Of a stretch of DNA of 64,000 bases, positions 18,521 through 28,220 are shown one piece after another. The notes under the pieces were generated by a model. That model was given only the letters and a program-made list of their open reading frames with translations, was not told the origin of the DNA and did no database searches. The position numbers were made by a program, and so were the translations under genes. Within the stretch, counting starts at the first letter, position 1. The number at the start of each line of letters is the position of its first letter. This DNA comes from Lysobacter sp. Root494 (GTDB lineage Bacteria; Pseudomonadota; Gammaproteobacteria; Xanthomonadales; Xanthomonadaceae): NCBI RefSeq assembly GCF_001427225.1, contig NZ_LMFH01000008.1:280464-344463 (forward strand), read 5' to 3'.

Positions 18521-18544
18521 GTAGGGTGGGCTCTCAAGCCCACC
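18521..18544. repeat. REP-like hairpin just upstream of hmgA
   Basis: GTAG head followed by GGTGGGCT-CTCA-AGCCCACC (18525-18544). The 8-bp stem lies 13-32 nt upstream of the hmgA start codon in the hppD-hmgA mRNA. The GTAG head suggests a second REP class, different from that at 6857-6915. Confidence 0.65.
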
Positions 18545-18600
18545 GTTGCATCGTTGATGGCGGGAGGGCGAGCCGGCCCGCCGTGCATATTGCCGTTGGA

Positions 18601-19716
18601 TTACAGCACGCCGCGCTTCATCTGGTCGCGCTCGATGCTCTCGAACAGCGCCTGGAAGTTGCCTTCGCCAAACCCTTCGTTGCCCTTGCGCTGGATGATC
18701 TCGAAGAAGATCGGGCCGATCGCGTTCTGGGTGAAGATCTGCAGCAGCTTGCGCTGCTTGGTTTCGGCATCCGCGTCGATCAGGATCTTGTTCCTGCGCA
18801 GGCGCTCCACGTCCTCGCCATGGTCCGGCACGCGCTGGTCGATCACGTCGAAATACGTATCGGGCGTGTCGAGGAACTCCACGCCCTGCGCGCGCATGGC
18901 TTCCACCGTCCCGTAGATGTTGTCGGTGAAGCACGCGATGTGCTGGATCCCCTCGCCCCTGTAGGCGTCGAGGTATTCGTTGATCTGCGACTTCGGATCG
19001 CTCGATTCGTTGAGTGGAATGCGGACGATGCCGTCCGGCGCGGTCATCGCCTTCGACACCAGGCCGGTCTTCGCACCCTTGATGTCGAAATAGCGGATCT
19101 CGCGGAAATTGAACAAACGCTCGTAATAGTCCGACCACTTCTGCATGTTGCCGAAGTAGAGGTTGTGGGTGAGATGGTCGATGAAGGTCAGCCCGAACCC
19201 CTTCGGGTTCTGCTCGGCGCCCTGCACCGGCAGGTAGTCCTCGTACACGGTGCCGTTGTCGCCGTAGCGGTCGACCAGATAAAGCATGCAGTCGCCGATG
19301 CCCTTCACCACCGGCACATCGACCGCCTTGCTGTCGGCCTTGCCAGTGATCGCTTCGCCGCCGTTGCCGACGACCGTGTCGAACACGAGGCTCGCCGGCT
19401 TCTGGAAACGGATCGCGAAACCGCACGCGCACGGACCATGCTTGGCAGCGAAGTCCGCCGCGAAGCTGTCCGGATCCTCGTTCACCAGGAAGTTGACCCC
19501 GCCCTGGCGATACACGGTGATGGGACGCGACTTGTGGTGCAGCACCGCGGTGAATCCCATCTTGCGGAAGTAGTCGTGCAGCATCTCGCCCTGGCCCGCG
19601 GGCGCGGCGAATTCGACGAACTCGAAGCCGTTGATGCCAAGCGGATTCTCGAAGGTGGTGACCTGCATGCCGAGGTTGGGACCGGCGCTGGTGGTTGAGG
19701 CGGTCTGGGGGCTCAT
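18601..19716 (-). CDS. hppD: 4-hydroxyphenylpyruvate dioxygenase
   Basis: A 371-residue Fe(II) dioxygenase of the VOC fold that converts 4-hydroxyphenylpyruvate to homogentisate. Predicted iron ligands are H181 (FIDHLTHNL), H259 (IQHIACFTD) and E339 (IFFEIIQRKG), and the C-terminal gate helix GFGEGNFQALFESIERDQ is intact. The ATG giving MSPQTAS is chosen because it follows GGAGTCC; codons further upstream are part of the promoter. A strong promoter with a 14-bp palindrome in its spacer lies upstream, shared with the divergent MarR gene. Confidence 0.97.
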   Translation of the reverse strand: MSPQTASTTSAGPNLGMQVTTFENPLGINGFEFVEFAAPAGQGEMLHDYFRKMGFTAVLHHKSRPITVYRQGGVNFLVNEDPDSFAADFAAKHGPCACGFAIRFQKPASLVFDTVVGNGGEAITGKADSKAVDVPVVKGIGDCMLYLVDRYGDNGTVYEDYLPVQGAEQNPKGFGLTFIDHLTHNLYFGNMQKWSDYYERLFNFREIRYFDIKGAKTGLVSKAMTAPDGIVRIPLNESSDPKSQINEYLDAYRGEGIQHIACFTDNIYGTVEAMRAQGVEFLDTPDTYFDVIDQRVPDHGEDVERLRRNKILIDADAETKQRKLLQIFTQNAIGPIFFEIIQRKGNEGFGEGNFQALFESIERDQMKRGVL

Positions 19717-19778
19717 GCGGAGGACTCCTGTTAACGTGGGACGTAACGGCACCCGCATCGGCGGGCGAAGCTTCCAAG

Positions 19779-19807
19779 ACTATAGTTTCATATGAAACCA
19801 ACAACAA
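19779..19807 (-). promoter_or_regulatory. hppD promoter
   Basis: On the minus strand TTGTTG (19807-19802), a 17-base spacer and TATAGT (19784-19779) form a near-consensus sigma-70 promoter reading into hppD, whose start is about 60 bases further on. ACTATAGT is itself palindromic, so a TATAGT also faces the MarR gene. Confidence 0.75.
19785..19798. promoter_or_regulatory. Palindromic operator, probable MarR-family binding site
   Basis: GTTTCATATGAAAC, a perfect 14-bp palindrome, fills the spacer of the hppD promoter and covers the ATG of the divergent MarR gene (ATG at 19792-19794). Its length and symmetry fit a MarR dimer site; occupation would block both genes. Confidence 0.7.
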
Positions 19808-20337
19808 GCCACGATACCACCGGTGCTTCAGGCGCGGGCAACCCTCCATCGGGTCCGTCGAACGAACACGCCCACTGGGAACTGGACCGCTTCCTGCCGT
19901 ACCGCCTGAGCATTCTGTCGAACCGGGTCAGCCAGACGATTGCCGGCGCTTACGCCCGCCGTTTCGGATTAGGCGTGACGGAGTGGAGGGTGATCGCGGT
20001 GCTTGGCCGGTATCCGGGCCTGTCGGCGAACGGCGTAGCCGCGCGCACCGCGATGGACAAGGTAGCCGTGAGCCGCACCGTGGCCCGGCTGCTTGAGCGC
20101 GGCCTGCTCCAGCGCGACACGCATGACGACGACCGCCGCCGTTCGGTGCTGGAACTCAGCCGCGACGGGTATGGCATCTACGACGAAGTAGTTCCGGTCG
20201 CGCTCGAGTACGAACGCCGCCTGCTCGCGCCGCTCAATGCCGAAGAACGCACCCAGCTCGACCTGTTGCTGCGCAAGCTCAACGAAGGCGTGGCGCAGCT
20301 GGACGTGGAGCCAGACACGCCCTTGCCTCGGGATTGA
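19792..20337 (+). CDS. MarR-family transcriptional regulator, probable controller of hppD-hmgA
   Basis: A 181-residue winged-helix regulator. The core is LSILSNRVSQTIAGAYARRF (dimer helix), VTEWRVIAVLGRYPGLSANGVA, the recognition helix MDKVAVSRTVARLLERGLL and the wing HDDDRRRSVLELS. The N-terminus carries about 28 extra low-complexity residues and the C-terminus an acidic tail. It is divergent from hppD and its ATG lies inside the palindrome; no Shine-Dalgarno precedes it and a TATAGT ends six bases before it, so a leaderless mRNA is possible. A tyrosine-pathway intermediate as ligand is inference from position. Confidence 0.88.
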   Translation: MKPTTSHDTTGASGAGNPPSGPSNEHAHWELDRFLPYRLSILSNRVSQTIAGAYARRFGLGVTEWRVIAVLGRYPGLSANGVAARTAMDKVAVSRTVARLLERGLLQRDTHDDDRRRSVLELSRDGYGIYDEVVPVALEYERRLLAPLNAEERTQLDLLLRKLNEGVAQLDVEPDTPLPRD

Positions 20338-20353
20338 TCGCGCGTGGAGAAAC

Positions 20354-20385
20354 AAAAACGGCGGCCAATAATGGCCGCCGTTTTT
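20354..20385. terminator. Bidirectional terminator after the MarR gene
   Basis: AAAAACGGCGGCCA, loop ATAA, TGGCCGCCGTTTTT: a 9-bp GC stem flanked by A5 and T5, able to end the MarR transcript and any minus-strand read-through from the POT gene. Confidence 0.93.
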
Positions 20386-20448
20386 CGCTTCACTACTGGC
20401 GAAGGCTGGTTTTGCCTGGAATCAGGAGCAACCGCAACAACTTGCCGG

Positions 20449-20518
20449 ATCCCCGCTTTCGCGGGGATGACGATTCCGCAATGCTGGGCCCGCAAAGCGG
20501 GCCCGGGCGGAATCGTCA
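20449..20518. repeat. Composite palindromic repeat overlapping the 3' end of the POT gene
   Basis: ATCCCCGC-TTTC-GCGGGGAT (20449-20468) is the common GTCATTCCCGC-type palindrome. It runs directly into a nested inverted repeat: outer arms TGACGATTCCGC (20468-20479) and GCGGAATCGTCA (20507-20518), inner arms GGGCCCGC and GCGGGCCC (20486-20504). The last three bases are the TGA stop of the POT gene on the minus strand. Confidence 0.8.
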
Positions 20519-22033
20519 CTTCACCCCATGCATCAACCGCTGGATCAGCGGCGCGATCAGGAAGAGGAACGCGCCTGATCCGACCAGCACCCAGAAGCCG
20601 AAGGTGTAACCGGACAGCGCCGACTGCACGTTCATGCCGGTCTCGCCGCTGACGTGGCTGGCGAAGATGCCGGACAGGTTGTTGCCGATCGCAGTCGACA
20701 GGAACCAGCCGCCCATGCCGAAGCCGACGAGCCGCACCGGAGCCAGCTTCGTCACCATCGACAGGCCGATCGGCGACAGGCACAACTCGCCCACCGACTG
20801 GATCACGTAGACCATGAAGAGCGTCCAGAACGGGATCAGTCCCGCCGGCGAGACCAGCTTCGTCAGCGCGAACATCAGCAGCAGGAACGCCAGCCCGTTG
20901 AAAATGATGCCCAGGCCGAACTTGCGCGGGATCGACGGATTCGCCCGGCCCATGCGCACCCAGATCCAGGCGATCACCGGCGCCAGCGTGATGATCGCCA
21001 GCGAGTTCACCGACTGGAACCAGCCCACCGGGAAGATCCAGCCGCTGAAGTCGCGGTCGACGATGTTCTGGGCGAGGAAGTTGAAGGAGCTGCCCGCCTG
21101 TTCGAAGAACATCCAGAACAGCACGTTGAACACGAAGATGATCAGCATCGCGATCGCCTTGTCGCGCTGCACCGCGCCTTCGCTGAAACCCTCGCGCAGG
21201 ATCAGCACGCACAGGCCGACGAACAGCGCGCTCAGGATCCACTGCAGCTTGCTGGCGTCGATCGCCAGCAGCGAGTAGATCACCGGGATCGAGACGAGCA
21301 CGCCGGCCAGCACATACAGCACCTTGCGCTTGTCGCCCTGGCCACCGGTGGCTTCCTCGAGCGGGCGGCCGATGCCCTGCAGCTGGCGGCGTCCGAACCA
21401 GAACCACACCAGGCTGACGATCATGCCGATGCCCGAGGCGATGAACACGACCTTGTACGCCGGCATGTCCGGCGAGCCGCCGAACATGCGCTCGGCCAGC
21501 CAGCCGGTCAGGATCGGCGCGATGAACGCACCGGCATTGATACCCATGTAGAACAGGGTGAAGCCGGAATCGCGGCGGCCGTCCTCGGGCGAGTACAGCT
21601 TGCCGACCATGGTCGAGATGTTCGGCTTGAACAGGCCGTTGCCCGCGATGACCGTCGCCAGGCCGAGCTTGAACACCTGCTCACTGGGCACCGTGATCAT
21701 GAAGAGGCCCGCGGCCATGACCACCGCCCCGAGCAGGATCGAACGCTGGTAGCCGAGCACCCGGTCCGCGACATAGCCACCGAACAACGCGGCGGCGTAC
21801 ACCAGCGCCAGGTAGGCACCGTACAAGCGGCTCGCGGGCGCCTCGCCCGCGCTGTCGCCGTGATAGAACTGCGCCACGATGTACAGGGCCAGCGCCCAGC
21901 GCATGCCGTAGAACGCGAAGCGCTCCCAGAACTCGGTCATGAAGAGCATCCACAGCGGACGCGGATGGCCCATCACCTGCTTGAAGTCCGGGATAGGAGC
22001 GCCCGGTGTTGTCGTGCTTGCGGCACCGCTCAT
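20516..22033 (-). CDS. POT-family proton-coupled di-/tripeptide transporter
   Basis: A 505-residue MFS protein of the PTR2/POT family importing small peptides with protons. The family motif is TEFWERFAFYGMRWAL (ExxERFxYYG type, first helix), with GGYVADRVLGYQRSI (MFS motif A), GNGLFKPNIS and FYMGINAGAF (second PTR2 signature). About 14 hydrophobic segments are present. The ATG giving MSGAAST is chosen. Its stop codon coincides with the first bases of a palindromic repeat. Located between the tyrosine and tryptophan degradation genes. Confidence 0.94.
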   Translation of the reverse strand: MSGAASTTTPGAPIPDFKQVMGHPRPLWMLFMTEFWERFAFYGMRWALALYIVAQFYHGDSAGEAPASRLYGAYLALVYAAALFGGYVADRVLGYQRSILLGAVVMAAGLFMITVPSEQVFKLGLATVIAGNGLFKPNISTMVGKLYSPEDGRRDSGFTLFYMGINAGAFIAPILTGWLAERMFGGSPDMPAYKVVFIASGIGMIVSLVWFWFGRRQLQGIGRPLEEATGGQGDKRKVLYVLAGVLVSIPVIYSLLAIDASKLQWILSALFVGLCVLILREGFSEGAVQRDKAIAMLIIFVFNVLFWMFFEQAGSSFNFLAQNIVDRDFSGWIFPVGWFQSVNSLAIITLAPVIAWIWVRMGRANPSIPRKFGLGIIFNGLAFLLLMFALTKLVSPAGLIPFWTLFMVYVIQSVGELCLSPIGLSMVTKLAPVRLVGFGMGGWFLSTAIGNNLSGIFASHVSGETGMNVQSALSGYTFGFWVLVGSGAFLFLIAPLIQRLMHGVK

Positions 22034-22216
22034 GCGGTTTTCCCCCGTCGAAGTTGAATCAGAAAAGCCCGGCGCGGTGCGCGGGGACGGGCGAGGATTA
22101 CCGACGGTAGCGGCGCGCGTCAAACCACGCCGAGCTGCTGCAATGCAGCAAATACCTGTTCAGCAAGGGATTTTCAGCTAGTCGCCAACACGCGTCAGCT
22201 CACCGGGCAGATTGCC

Positions 22217-23110
22217 TCAGGCCGCCGGAGCGGTTCCGCCCGGACCGTAGCTGGCCCCTGGTCCGATCGCCGTACGCACTTCGAACAGCTCCGGAAAGAA
22301 CGTGAGCTCCAGTGCCTGCTTCAGGAAGCCGACACCGGACGATCCGCCCGTGCCGCGCTTGAAGCCGATGATCCGCAGCACCGTGCGCATGTGGCGGAAG
22401 CGCCACAGCTGGAACTGGGTTTCGAGGTCCACGAAGTCCTCGCACAGCGAGTACTCGCGCCAATAGCGGCCGGTGTCCTCGTAGATGCGTTCGAACACGT
22501 GCACCAGCGCGGGATCGGACACGTGCGGCTTCGACCAGTCGCGCTCGCGCTGCGTCGCGGGCACGTCATGGCCCCAGCGCGCGAGATAGATGAGGAACTC
22601 GTCGTACAGGCTCGGCGCTTCCAGCACGTCCTTCAGCGCGGCGTGCCCCGCTTCGTCGTGCGCAAACACCTTGAGCATCTGCGCGTTCTTGTTGCCCAGC
22701 AGGAATTCGATGGTGCGGTACTGCAGCGACTGGAAGCCCGACGACGGGCCGAGCACATCGCGGAACTCCATGTACTCCGACGGCGTCAGCGTCTCCAGCA
22801 CCGACCACGCAGCGGTCAGTTGGTCGAGCACACGCTTGCAGCGCGCCAACACCTTGCGGCACTGCCAGACCTCGTCGGCGCGCAGGTAGACGATCGCCGC
22901 ACGCAGCTCGTGGATCATCAGCTTCATCCACAGCTCCGAGACCTGGTGCTGGACGATGAAGAGCATCTCGTCGTGGTGCGCCGGATCCGAGAGCGGATGC
23001 TGCGCCGACAGCAGGCGGTTGAGCTGCAGGTAGCCGCCGTAGGTCATCCGTCCGGACAGGTCGGTGTGGATGCCGGATTCGAGGTCGCGCTGGTTCTTGT
23101 CGACGGTCAT
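22217..23110 (-). CDS. kynA: Tryptophan 2,3-dioxygenase
   Basis: A 298-residue heme dioxygenase that opens the indole ring of L-tryptophan to N-formylkynurenine, the first step of the kynurenine pathway. Characteristic segments are [34 protein letters not shown] (substrate-site His/Phe region), [17 protein letters not shown], and the proximal heme His in [14 protein letters not shown] followed by the substrate-ordering [13 protein letters not shown] loop. The ATG giving [10 protein letters not shown] is used. No other kynurenine gene is adjacent. It is divergent from the secreted nuclease gene. Confidence 0.96.
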   Translation of the reverse strand: MTVDKNQRDLESGIHTDLSGRMTYGGYLQLNRLLSAQHPLSDPAHHDEMLFIVQHQVSELWMKLMIHELRAAIVYLRADEVWQCRKVLARCKRVLDQLTAAWSVLETLTPSEYMEFRDVLGPSSGFQSLQYRTIEFLLGNKNAQMLKVFAHDEAGHAALKDVLEAPSLYDEFLIYLARWGHDVPATQRERDWSKPHVSDPALVHVFERIYEDTGRYWREYSLCEDFVDLETQFQLWRFRHMRTVLRIIGFKRGTGGSSGVGFLKQALELTFFPELFEVRTAIGPGASYGPGGTAPAA

Positions 23111-23286
23111 GGGCGAAGCCTGTGCGGGGCGCAAAGGGTACCGCATCGCTCCTGCGGCCCCGGCGGTGTGCACTGCGTCATGCCCGTGCAACGCAGCCGT
23201 GGATAATGGCCGCACATTGCGCCGTATCCGGGCAATCAACGCGCCGCCTTGGGCCGGGCAGGTGCATCGACACAACGGGGAAGACC

Positions 23287-26200
23287 ATGACACCACGTGC
23301 TCGCGGCATCGCCGCGCTGCTTGCGTTGGCCCTCGCGGGCACCGCGCATGCGGATTGCATCAGCATCACCGGCCCGGCGTATGGGCAGGACTTCGACTCG
23401 CTCGCCTCGAGCGGCACGTCCTCGACCTTGCCGGCCGGCTGGGCCATTCGCGAAACCGGCACCAGTGGCAATGCCAACGGCCTGTACGCGGCCGGCGACG
23501 GCAGCGGCACCGCCGGCGACACCTACAGCTTCGGCACCGGCGGAACTCCGCCCTCCGGCGAACGCGCGCTGGGCACGCTGCGCAGCGGTACGCTGCTGCC
23601 GACGCTCGGCGCCTGCTTCGTGAACAACACCGGGGCGACCATCGATGCCCTCGACGTTGCCTACATCGGCGAGCAGTGGCGCCTGGGCGCGCTCGCTCGC
23701 GGCGCCGACCGCCTCGACTTCCAGTACAGCCTCAATGCCACCAGCCTCGCGGATGGCAGCTGGACCGATGCGAACGCGCTCGACTTCAGCACGCCGAACC
23801 TGAGCGGCACCAGCGCCGGCGCGCGCAAGGGCAACGACGCCGAAAACCGCGCCGCAATCAGCGGCACGCTGTCGACGCTGGCCCTGCCCGTCGGCGGCAT
23901 CCTGTGGATCCGCTGGAACGACTTCGACGCCAGCAGTTCCGACGACGGCCTGGCGATCGACGATTTCATCATCGGCCTGCCCGGCGCCGGGATCCCCCCA
24001 AAGCTGAAGATCAGCGATGCCATTGCCGACGAAGGCGATGCCGGCATCACGCCGCTGTTCTTCAGCTTCACCCTCAACAAGCCCGCGGGCGCCGGTGGCG
24101 TGGTCATCGAATACGCCACGCGCGACATCAGCGCGACGGCGGGCAGCGATTACACCGCCACAACCGCCAGCGTGACCATTCCCGAAGGCGAGACTTCGGT
24201 CGTCGTCTCGGTCGACATGCTCGGCGACACCGCGCAGGAGAACGACGAAACGTTCGCCGTCGACGTGGTCGGCGTCACCGGCGTCGCGATCGAGGACGGC
24301 ACCGGCATCGGCACGATCCGCAGCGACGACCTCGTGATCACGCCGATCCACGACATCCAGGGCAACGGCGCGACTTCGCCGCTGGCGAACCAGTTCGTCA
24401 ACGTCATCGGCATCGTCACCGGGCGCAAGGGCAACGGCTTCTTCCTGCAGGCCAGCGATGCCGAAGCCGACGCCGATCCGTTCACCTCCGAAGGCGTGCT
24501 GGTGTTCACCGGCGCCGCGCCGTCAGCCGAGGCCGCAGTCGGCAATCGCGTGCGCGTGCGCGGCACGGTGGTCGAGTTCGCGCGTCCCGGCCAGCTGCCG
24601 ATCACCGAAATCAGCGGCAGCCCGTCGGTCGTGCGGCTTTCGAGCGGCCATGCGCTGCCCTCGCCGGTTCCCCTGGCGCCGGAGATGACGGATCCCGCCG
24701 GCGGCTTCGGCCAGCTGGAAGCGCTGGAAGGCATGCGCGTCACCGGCAGCCTGACCACGGTCGCGGCCAGCGATGGCTTCAAGACGCCCTACAACGCCAC
24801 CGGCGGCATCAACGGCATCCTGCGGGCCGTGATCACCGGCATCGCGCGTCCGTTCCGCGAACCGGGCATCTCGGTACTAGATCCGATTCCGGCTGGTGGC
24901 ACTTCGCCGCCGATCCCACGCTGGGACGGCAATCCGGAAATCATCACCATCGACAGCGACACGCTCGCCGCCAGCGCCGGGCTCAACGGTGCGACGTACC
25001 AGCTCGACCTGCCGGCCGGTAGCGTGATCGAAGGCCTCACTGGTCCGCTCGACTACGACTTCGGCCGCTACACGCTGCACCGCGATCCGATGGTGCCGAT
25101 CAACGTGACGGCGATGCCGCAACCACGCGCCGCGCGCGCCCCTTCGGCGAACGAGTTCACCGTCGCCGGGTACAACATGGAGCGTTTCTACGACACGATC
25201 GCCGACGCCAACGTCGACGATGACGTCGCCAGTACCACTGCGTACGCCACGCGCCTGCGCAAGGCCTCGCTGGGCATCCGCGACTACCTGCATGCGCCCG
25301 ACGTCCTCGTCGCCATCGAGATCGAGAACCTCCGTGTGCTCGAAGCGGTGGCCGCGAAGGTGAATGCCGATGCCGTCGCCGCGGGCCAGCCGGATCCGCA
25401 GTACGTCGCGCATCTCATCGAAGGCCACGATATCGGCGGCATCGACGTCGGCGTGCTGGTGAAGTCCGCGCCGGTCGCGAGCGGCAAGCCGCGCGTGGGA
25501 GCGGTGTCGGTGTCGCAGCCGGATACCGATCCGTTCTTCGAGCCGGATCGCTACCTCAACGATCGTCCGCCACTCATCCTCAACGCCGTGGTGAATTACG
25601 ACGATGGCCGCGCGTTCCCGATCACGGTGATCGGCGTGCACCAGCGTTCGTTCAACGACACGGAACTCGACGACGCGTCGGGCGAACGCGCGCGCCGCAA
25701 GCGCCTGGAGCAGGCGAAGTTCCTCGCCGCCGAAGTGCAGAAGATCCAGTCCGCGTCGCCGTCCACGCGCGTCGTGGTGCTGGGCGACTTCAACGCCCTC
25801 GCGTTCAACGATGGGCTGGGCGACATCATGGGCGTCACCGCGGGCACGCCGGTCCCCGACGAGGAAACCGTCACGCCGGGCGACGGCGTGGACCTGGTCG
25901 ATCCCGACCTGCTCAACCTCGGCGAACTGCTGCCGCCGTCCGAACGCTATTCGTATTCGTTCGACGGCCAGGCGCAGACGCTTGACCACGTGCTGGTGAA
26001 TGAGGAACTGGTCGTCACCACGCGCGCCGCGTCGGTCGACCACGCGCGCATCAACGCCGACTTCACCGATACGAACCGCAGCGATGCGAATACGCCGACG
26101 CGCATGGCCGACCACGATCCGGTGATCGCATATTTCGATCCGCGTCCGGTGGCCGATCTCGCGATCACGGCGATGGCCAACAGTGCAGTGGTTCCGGTCG

Positions 26201-26949
26201 ACGGCACCCTCGCGTTTACCGCGACCGTGCACAACAACGGTCCGGAAGCCGCGGAATCGGTCGGCGTCGGCTTCGCGCTCAATGCGGTGCTGCCGACGAT
26301 GGCCGTCGCCGCACCGGCGGGCTGGAACTGCGATACCGCCCAGGTGGATGCGGGCCGCACGTCCGTGGCCTGCCACGCTTCGACGCTCGCGAAGGACGGC
26401 GACGTGCAGTTCGCGATCACGGCGATTGCCACGCCGGAATCGGCGCACGCCACGGTGTCGCTGGCCGCGGCGGTGGATGCGCTCTCGCTCGACCACCAGC
26501 CGGGCAACGACGCTGCGTCGGCTTCGCTCGAGATCGCGGCACGCGTCGACCTGTCGGTGCGCATCACCGGACCGGCGAAGAAGCTGCACTACGGCGATTT
26601 CGCACCGTTCGCGGTCAACCTCGGCAATGCCGGTCCGTACACCGCGAAGCAGGCGACGATGACGCTGCGCGGCGATGCGCCGGCGACAACCGTTTCGATC
26701 CATGCACCGGCCGGCTGGGACTGCACGGTCCAGCCGGATGGAACCGGGCGTTTCGAAGCCGTGTGCGGCGCGACGGCGCTCCTGGCGATCGACGTGAACC
26801 AGCACTTCGACGTCGTGGTGAACGTTCCATCGCGTCCGGACAGCACCGGTTTCCTCACTCTCACGGCAATGGCGGATTCGGCATCGCTCGAAACCACTCC
26901 GGCCGACAATTCAGCGAGCTACAGCAACCGGATCGTCGGCGTCCCCTAA
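23287..26949 (+). CDS. Large secreted nuclease, ExeM/NucH type
   Basis: A 1220-residue extracellular DNase candidate. A signal peptide (residues 1-22, cleavage after AHA) is followed by a beta domain to about 235, a Calx-beta domain about 239-347 ([26 protein letters not shown]), a YhcR-type OB-fold domain about 351-458, and an endonuclease/exonuclease/phosphatase domain about 620-950. Its catalytic residues are N630 and E632 (YNME), E near 677 (IEIEN), D834 and N836 (GDFNA), D900/H901 and D942/H943 (ADHDPV). Two DUF11-like repeats end the protein (about 956-1218). ExeM and NucH cleave extracellular DNA in biofilms. The ATG 23287 follows GGGGAAGACC. Confidence 0.9.
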   Translation: MTPRARGIAALLALALAGTAHADCISITGPAYGQDFDSLASSGTSSTLPAGWAIRETGTSGNANGLYAAGDGSGTAGDTYSFGTGGTPPSGERALGTLRSGTLLPTLGACFVNNTGATIDALDVAYIGEQWRLGALARGADRLDFQYSLNATSLADGSWTDANALDFSTPNLSGTSAGARKGNDAENRAAISGTLSTLALPVGGILWIRWNDFDASSSDDGLAIDDFIIGLPGAGIPPKLKISDAIADEGDAGITPLFFSFTLNKPAGAGGVVIEYATRDISATAGSDYTATTASVTIPEGETSVVVSVDMLGDTAQENDETFAVDVVGVTGVAIEDGTGIGTIRSDDLVITPIHDIQGNGATSPLANQFVNVIGIVTGRKGNGFFLQASDAEADADPFTSEGVLVFTGAAPSAEAAVGNRVRVRGTVVEFARPGQLPITEISGSPSVVRLSSGHALPSPVPLAPEMTDPAGGFGQLEALEGMRVTGSLTTVAASDGFKTPYNATGGINGILRAVITGIARPFREPGISVLDPIPAGGTSPPIPRWDGNPEIITIDSDTLAASAGLNGATYQLDLPAGSVIEGLTGPLDYDFGRYTLHRDPMVPINVTAMPQPRAARAPSANEFTVAGYNMERFYDTIADANVDDDVASTTAYATRLRKASLGIRDYLHAPDVLVAIEIENLRVLEAVAAKVNADAVAAGQPDPQYVAHLIEGHDIGGIDVGVLVKSAPVASGKPRVGAVSVSQPDTDPFFEPDRYLNDRPPLILNAVVNYDDGRAFPITVIGVHQRSFNDTELDDASGERARRKRLEQAKFLAAEVQKIQSASPSTRVVVLGDFNALAFNDGLGDIMGVTAGTPVPDEETVTPGDGVDLVDPDLLNLGELLPPSERYSYSFDGQAQTLDHVLVNEELVVTTRAASVDHARINADFTDTNRSDANTPTRMADHDPVIAYFDPRPVADLAITAMANSAVVPVDGTLAFTATVHNNGPEAAESVGVGFALNAVLPTMAVAAPAGWNCDTAQVDAGRTSVACHASTLAKDGDVQFAITAIATPESAHATVSLAAAVDALSLDHQPGNDAASASLEIAARVDLSVRITGPAKKLHYGDFAPFAVNLGNAGPYTAKQATMTLRGDAPATTVSIHAPAGWDCTVQPDGTGRFEAVCGATALLAIDVNQHFDVVVNVPSRPDSTGFLTLTAMADSASLETTPADNSASYSNRIVGVP

Positions 26950-26977
26950 GCCAAGGATGTACATGCAGGCAAGTGCA

Positions 26978-27007
26978 GAAAGCGCGGCTCCGGCCGCGCT
27001 TTCCGTT
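26978..27007 (+). terminator. Rho-independent terminator after the nuclease gene
   Basis: GAAAGCGCGGC, loop TCCG, GCCGCGCTTTC then CGTTT; a perfect 11-bp stem 29 bases after the stop codon, separating the nuclease from the pdh operon. Confidence 0.85.
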
Positions 27008-27114
27008 TGCGCGTGATTGCGTGCGCCCCCGTCTTGCCGCAATGCGCAACGGGCTATTTACACGCGACGGTTATCATTCCCGGGTTAATTGAAGAGCTCG
27101 GTGAAGGATCTGCG

Positions 27115-28206
27115 ATGACTGACGCACCAACCAGGAACATTGCCGCCACGTACGAAATCGAATACCTGCAATACCTCGGAACGGATGGCACGCTCGTCGC
27201 CGAATTGCCGCCCGCCTTCAACGACCCGAAGGCACTGGTTCCGCTGTTCAAGCAGATGCTGTTCGTGCGCGTGTTCGACACCAAGGCGATCGCCCTGCAG
27301 CGCACCGGCAAGCTCGGCACCTACGCCTCGAGCCTGGGCCATGAAGCGACGCACGTCGGCATCGGCGCGTCGACGCGACCCGAAGATGTCTTCGCACCCA
27401 GCTACCGCGAATACGGCGCGCAGTTCATGCGCGGCGTGCTGCCGCGCGAGGTGCTGCTGTACTGGGGTGGCGACGAACGCGGCAACGACTTCTCCGGCCC
27501 GAAACACGACTACCCGTGGTGCGTCCCGATCTCCACGCAGTGCTTGATGGCCGCGGGCGCGGCGCTGTCGTTCAAGCTGCGCAAGGAGAAGCGCATCGCC
27601 GTCGCATGCTGCGGCGACGGCGGCTCGTCCAAGACCGACTTCTATGCCGCATTGAATTCGGCCGGCGCCTATACCTCGCCGCTGGTGCTATGCGTGATCA
27701 ACAACGGCTGGGCGATCTCGGTACCGCGCGCCTCGCAGACCGGCGCGAAGACGCTTGCGCAGAAGGGTCTCGCGGGTGGCTTGTACTGCCTGCAGGTCGA
27801 CGGCAACGATCTGTTCGCGGTGATGGAAGGCATGCGCCGCGCCACCGAACGCGCACGCAACGGCGAAGGCGGCAGCGTCATCGAATTCCTCACCTACCGC
27901 CTGCACGACCACACCACTGCCGACGACGCGCGCCGTTATCGCGCCGACGAGGAAGTGAAGGCCGCCTGGGCGCGCGATCCGATTCCGCGCCTGCGCACCT
28001 TCCTCACCGCGCAGGGCCTGTGGAGCGAAGCCGAAGAAAAGATCTGGGCGGACGAATGCGGCAAGCGCGTCGACGAGGAAATCAACGCATACCTCAACAC
28101 GCCCGTGCAGCCGGTCGAAGCGATGTTCGACTATCTCTACGCCGACATGCCACCGGACGTTGCCGAACAACGTGCCGCTGCGCTCGCACTGGAGGGCCGC
28201 GCGTGA
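27115..28206 (+). CDS. pdhA: Pyruvate dehydrogenase E1 component, alpha subunit
   Basis: A 363-residue alpha subunit of a heterotetrameric 2-oxo-acid dehydrogenase E1. The thiamine diphosphate motif runs from [11 protein letters not shown] to VINNGWAIS (GDG then NN about 28 residues later); [14 protein letters not shown] and the regulatory-loop region [16 protein letters not shown] fit pyruvate rather than branched-chain E1, but the latter is not excluded. GAAGGATCT precedes the ATG. The operon continues pdhB, cupin, SH3, pdhC, VOC with overlaps or short gaps. Unlike the E. coli homodimeric AceE, this is the Gram-positive/mitochondrial architecture. Confidence 0.93.
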   Translation: MTDAPTRNIAATYEIEYLQYLGTDGTLVAELPPAFNDPKALVPLFKQMLFVRVFDTKAIALQRTGKLGTYASSLGHEATHVGIGASTRPEDVFAPSYREYGAQFMRGVLPREVLLYWGGDERGNDFSGPKHDYPWCVPISTQCLMAAGAALSFKLRKEKRIAVACCGDGGSSKTDFYAALNSAGAYTSPLVLCVINNGWAISVPRASQTGAKTLAQKGLAGGLYCLQVDGNDLFAVMEGMRRATERARNGEGGSVIEFLTYRLHDHTTADDARRYRADEEVKAAWARDPIPRLRTFLTAQGLWSEAEEKIWADECGKRVDEEINAYLNTPVQPVEAMFDYLYADMPPDVAEQRAAALALEGRA

Positions 28207-28220
28207 ACAAGGCCGACACC

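Noticed and set aside
15515..18524. Two long plus-strand frames (483 and 738 codons) opposite nhaA, the CaCA exchanger and hmgA
   Set aside because: Composition is dominated by Arg/His/Gln runs typical of antisense frames in high-GC genes, and the minus strand carries complete enzymes and transporters.
24877..26805. 642-codon minus-strand frame inside the nuclease gene
   Set aside because: Antisense shadow of the nuclease, whose active-site motifs and signal peptide are intact on the plus strand.
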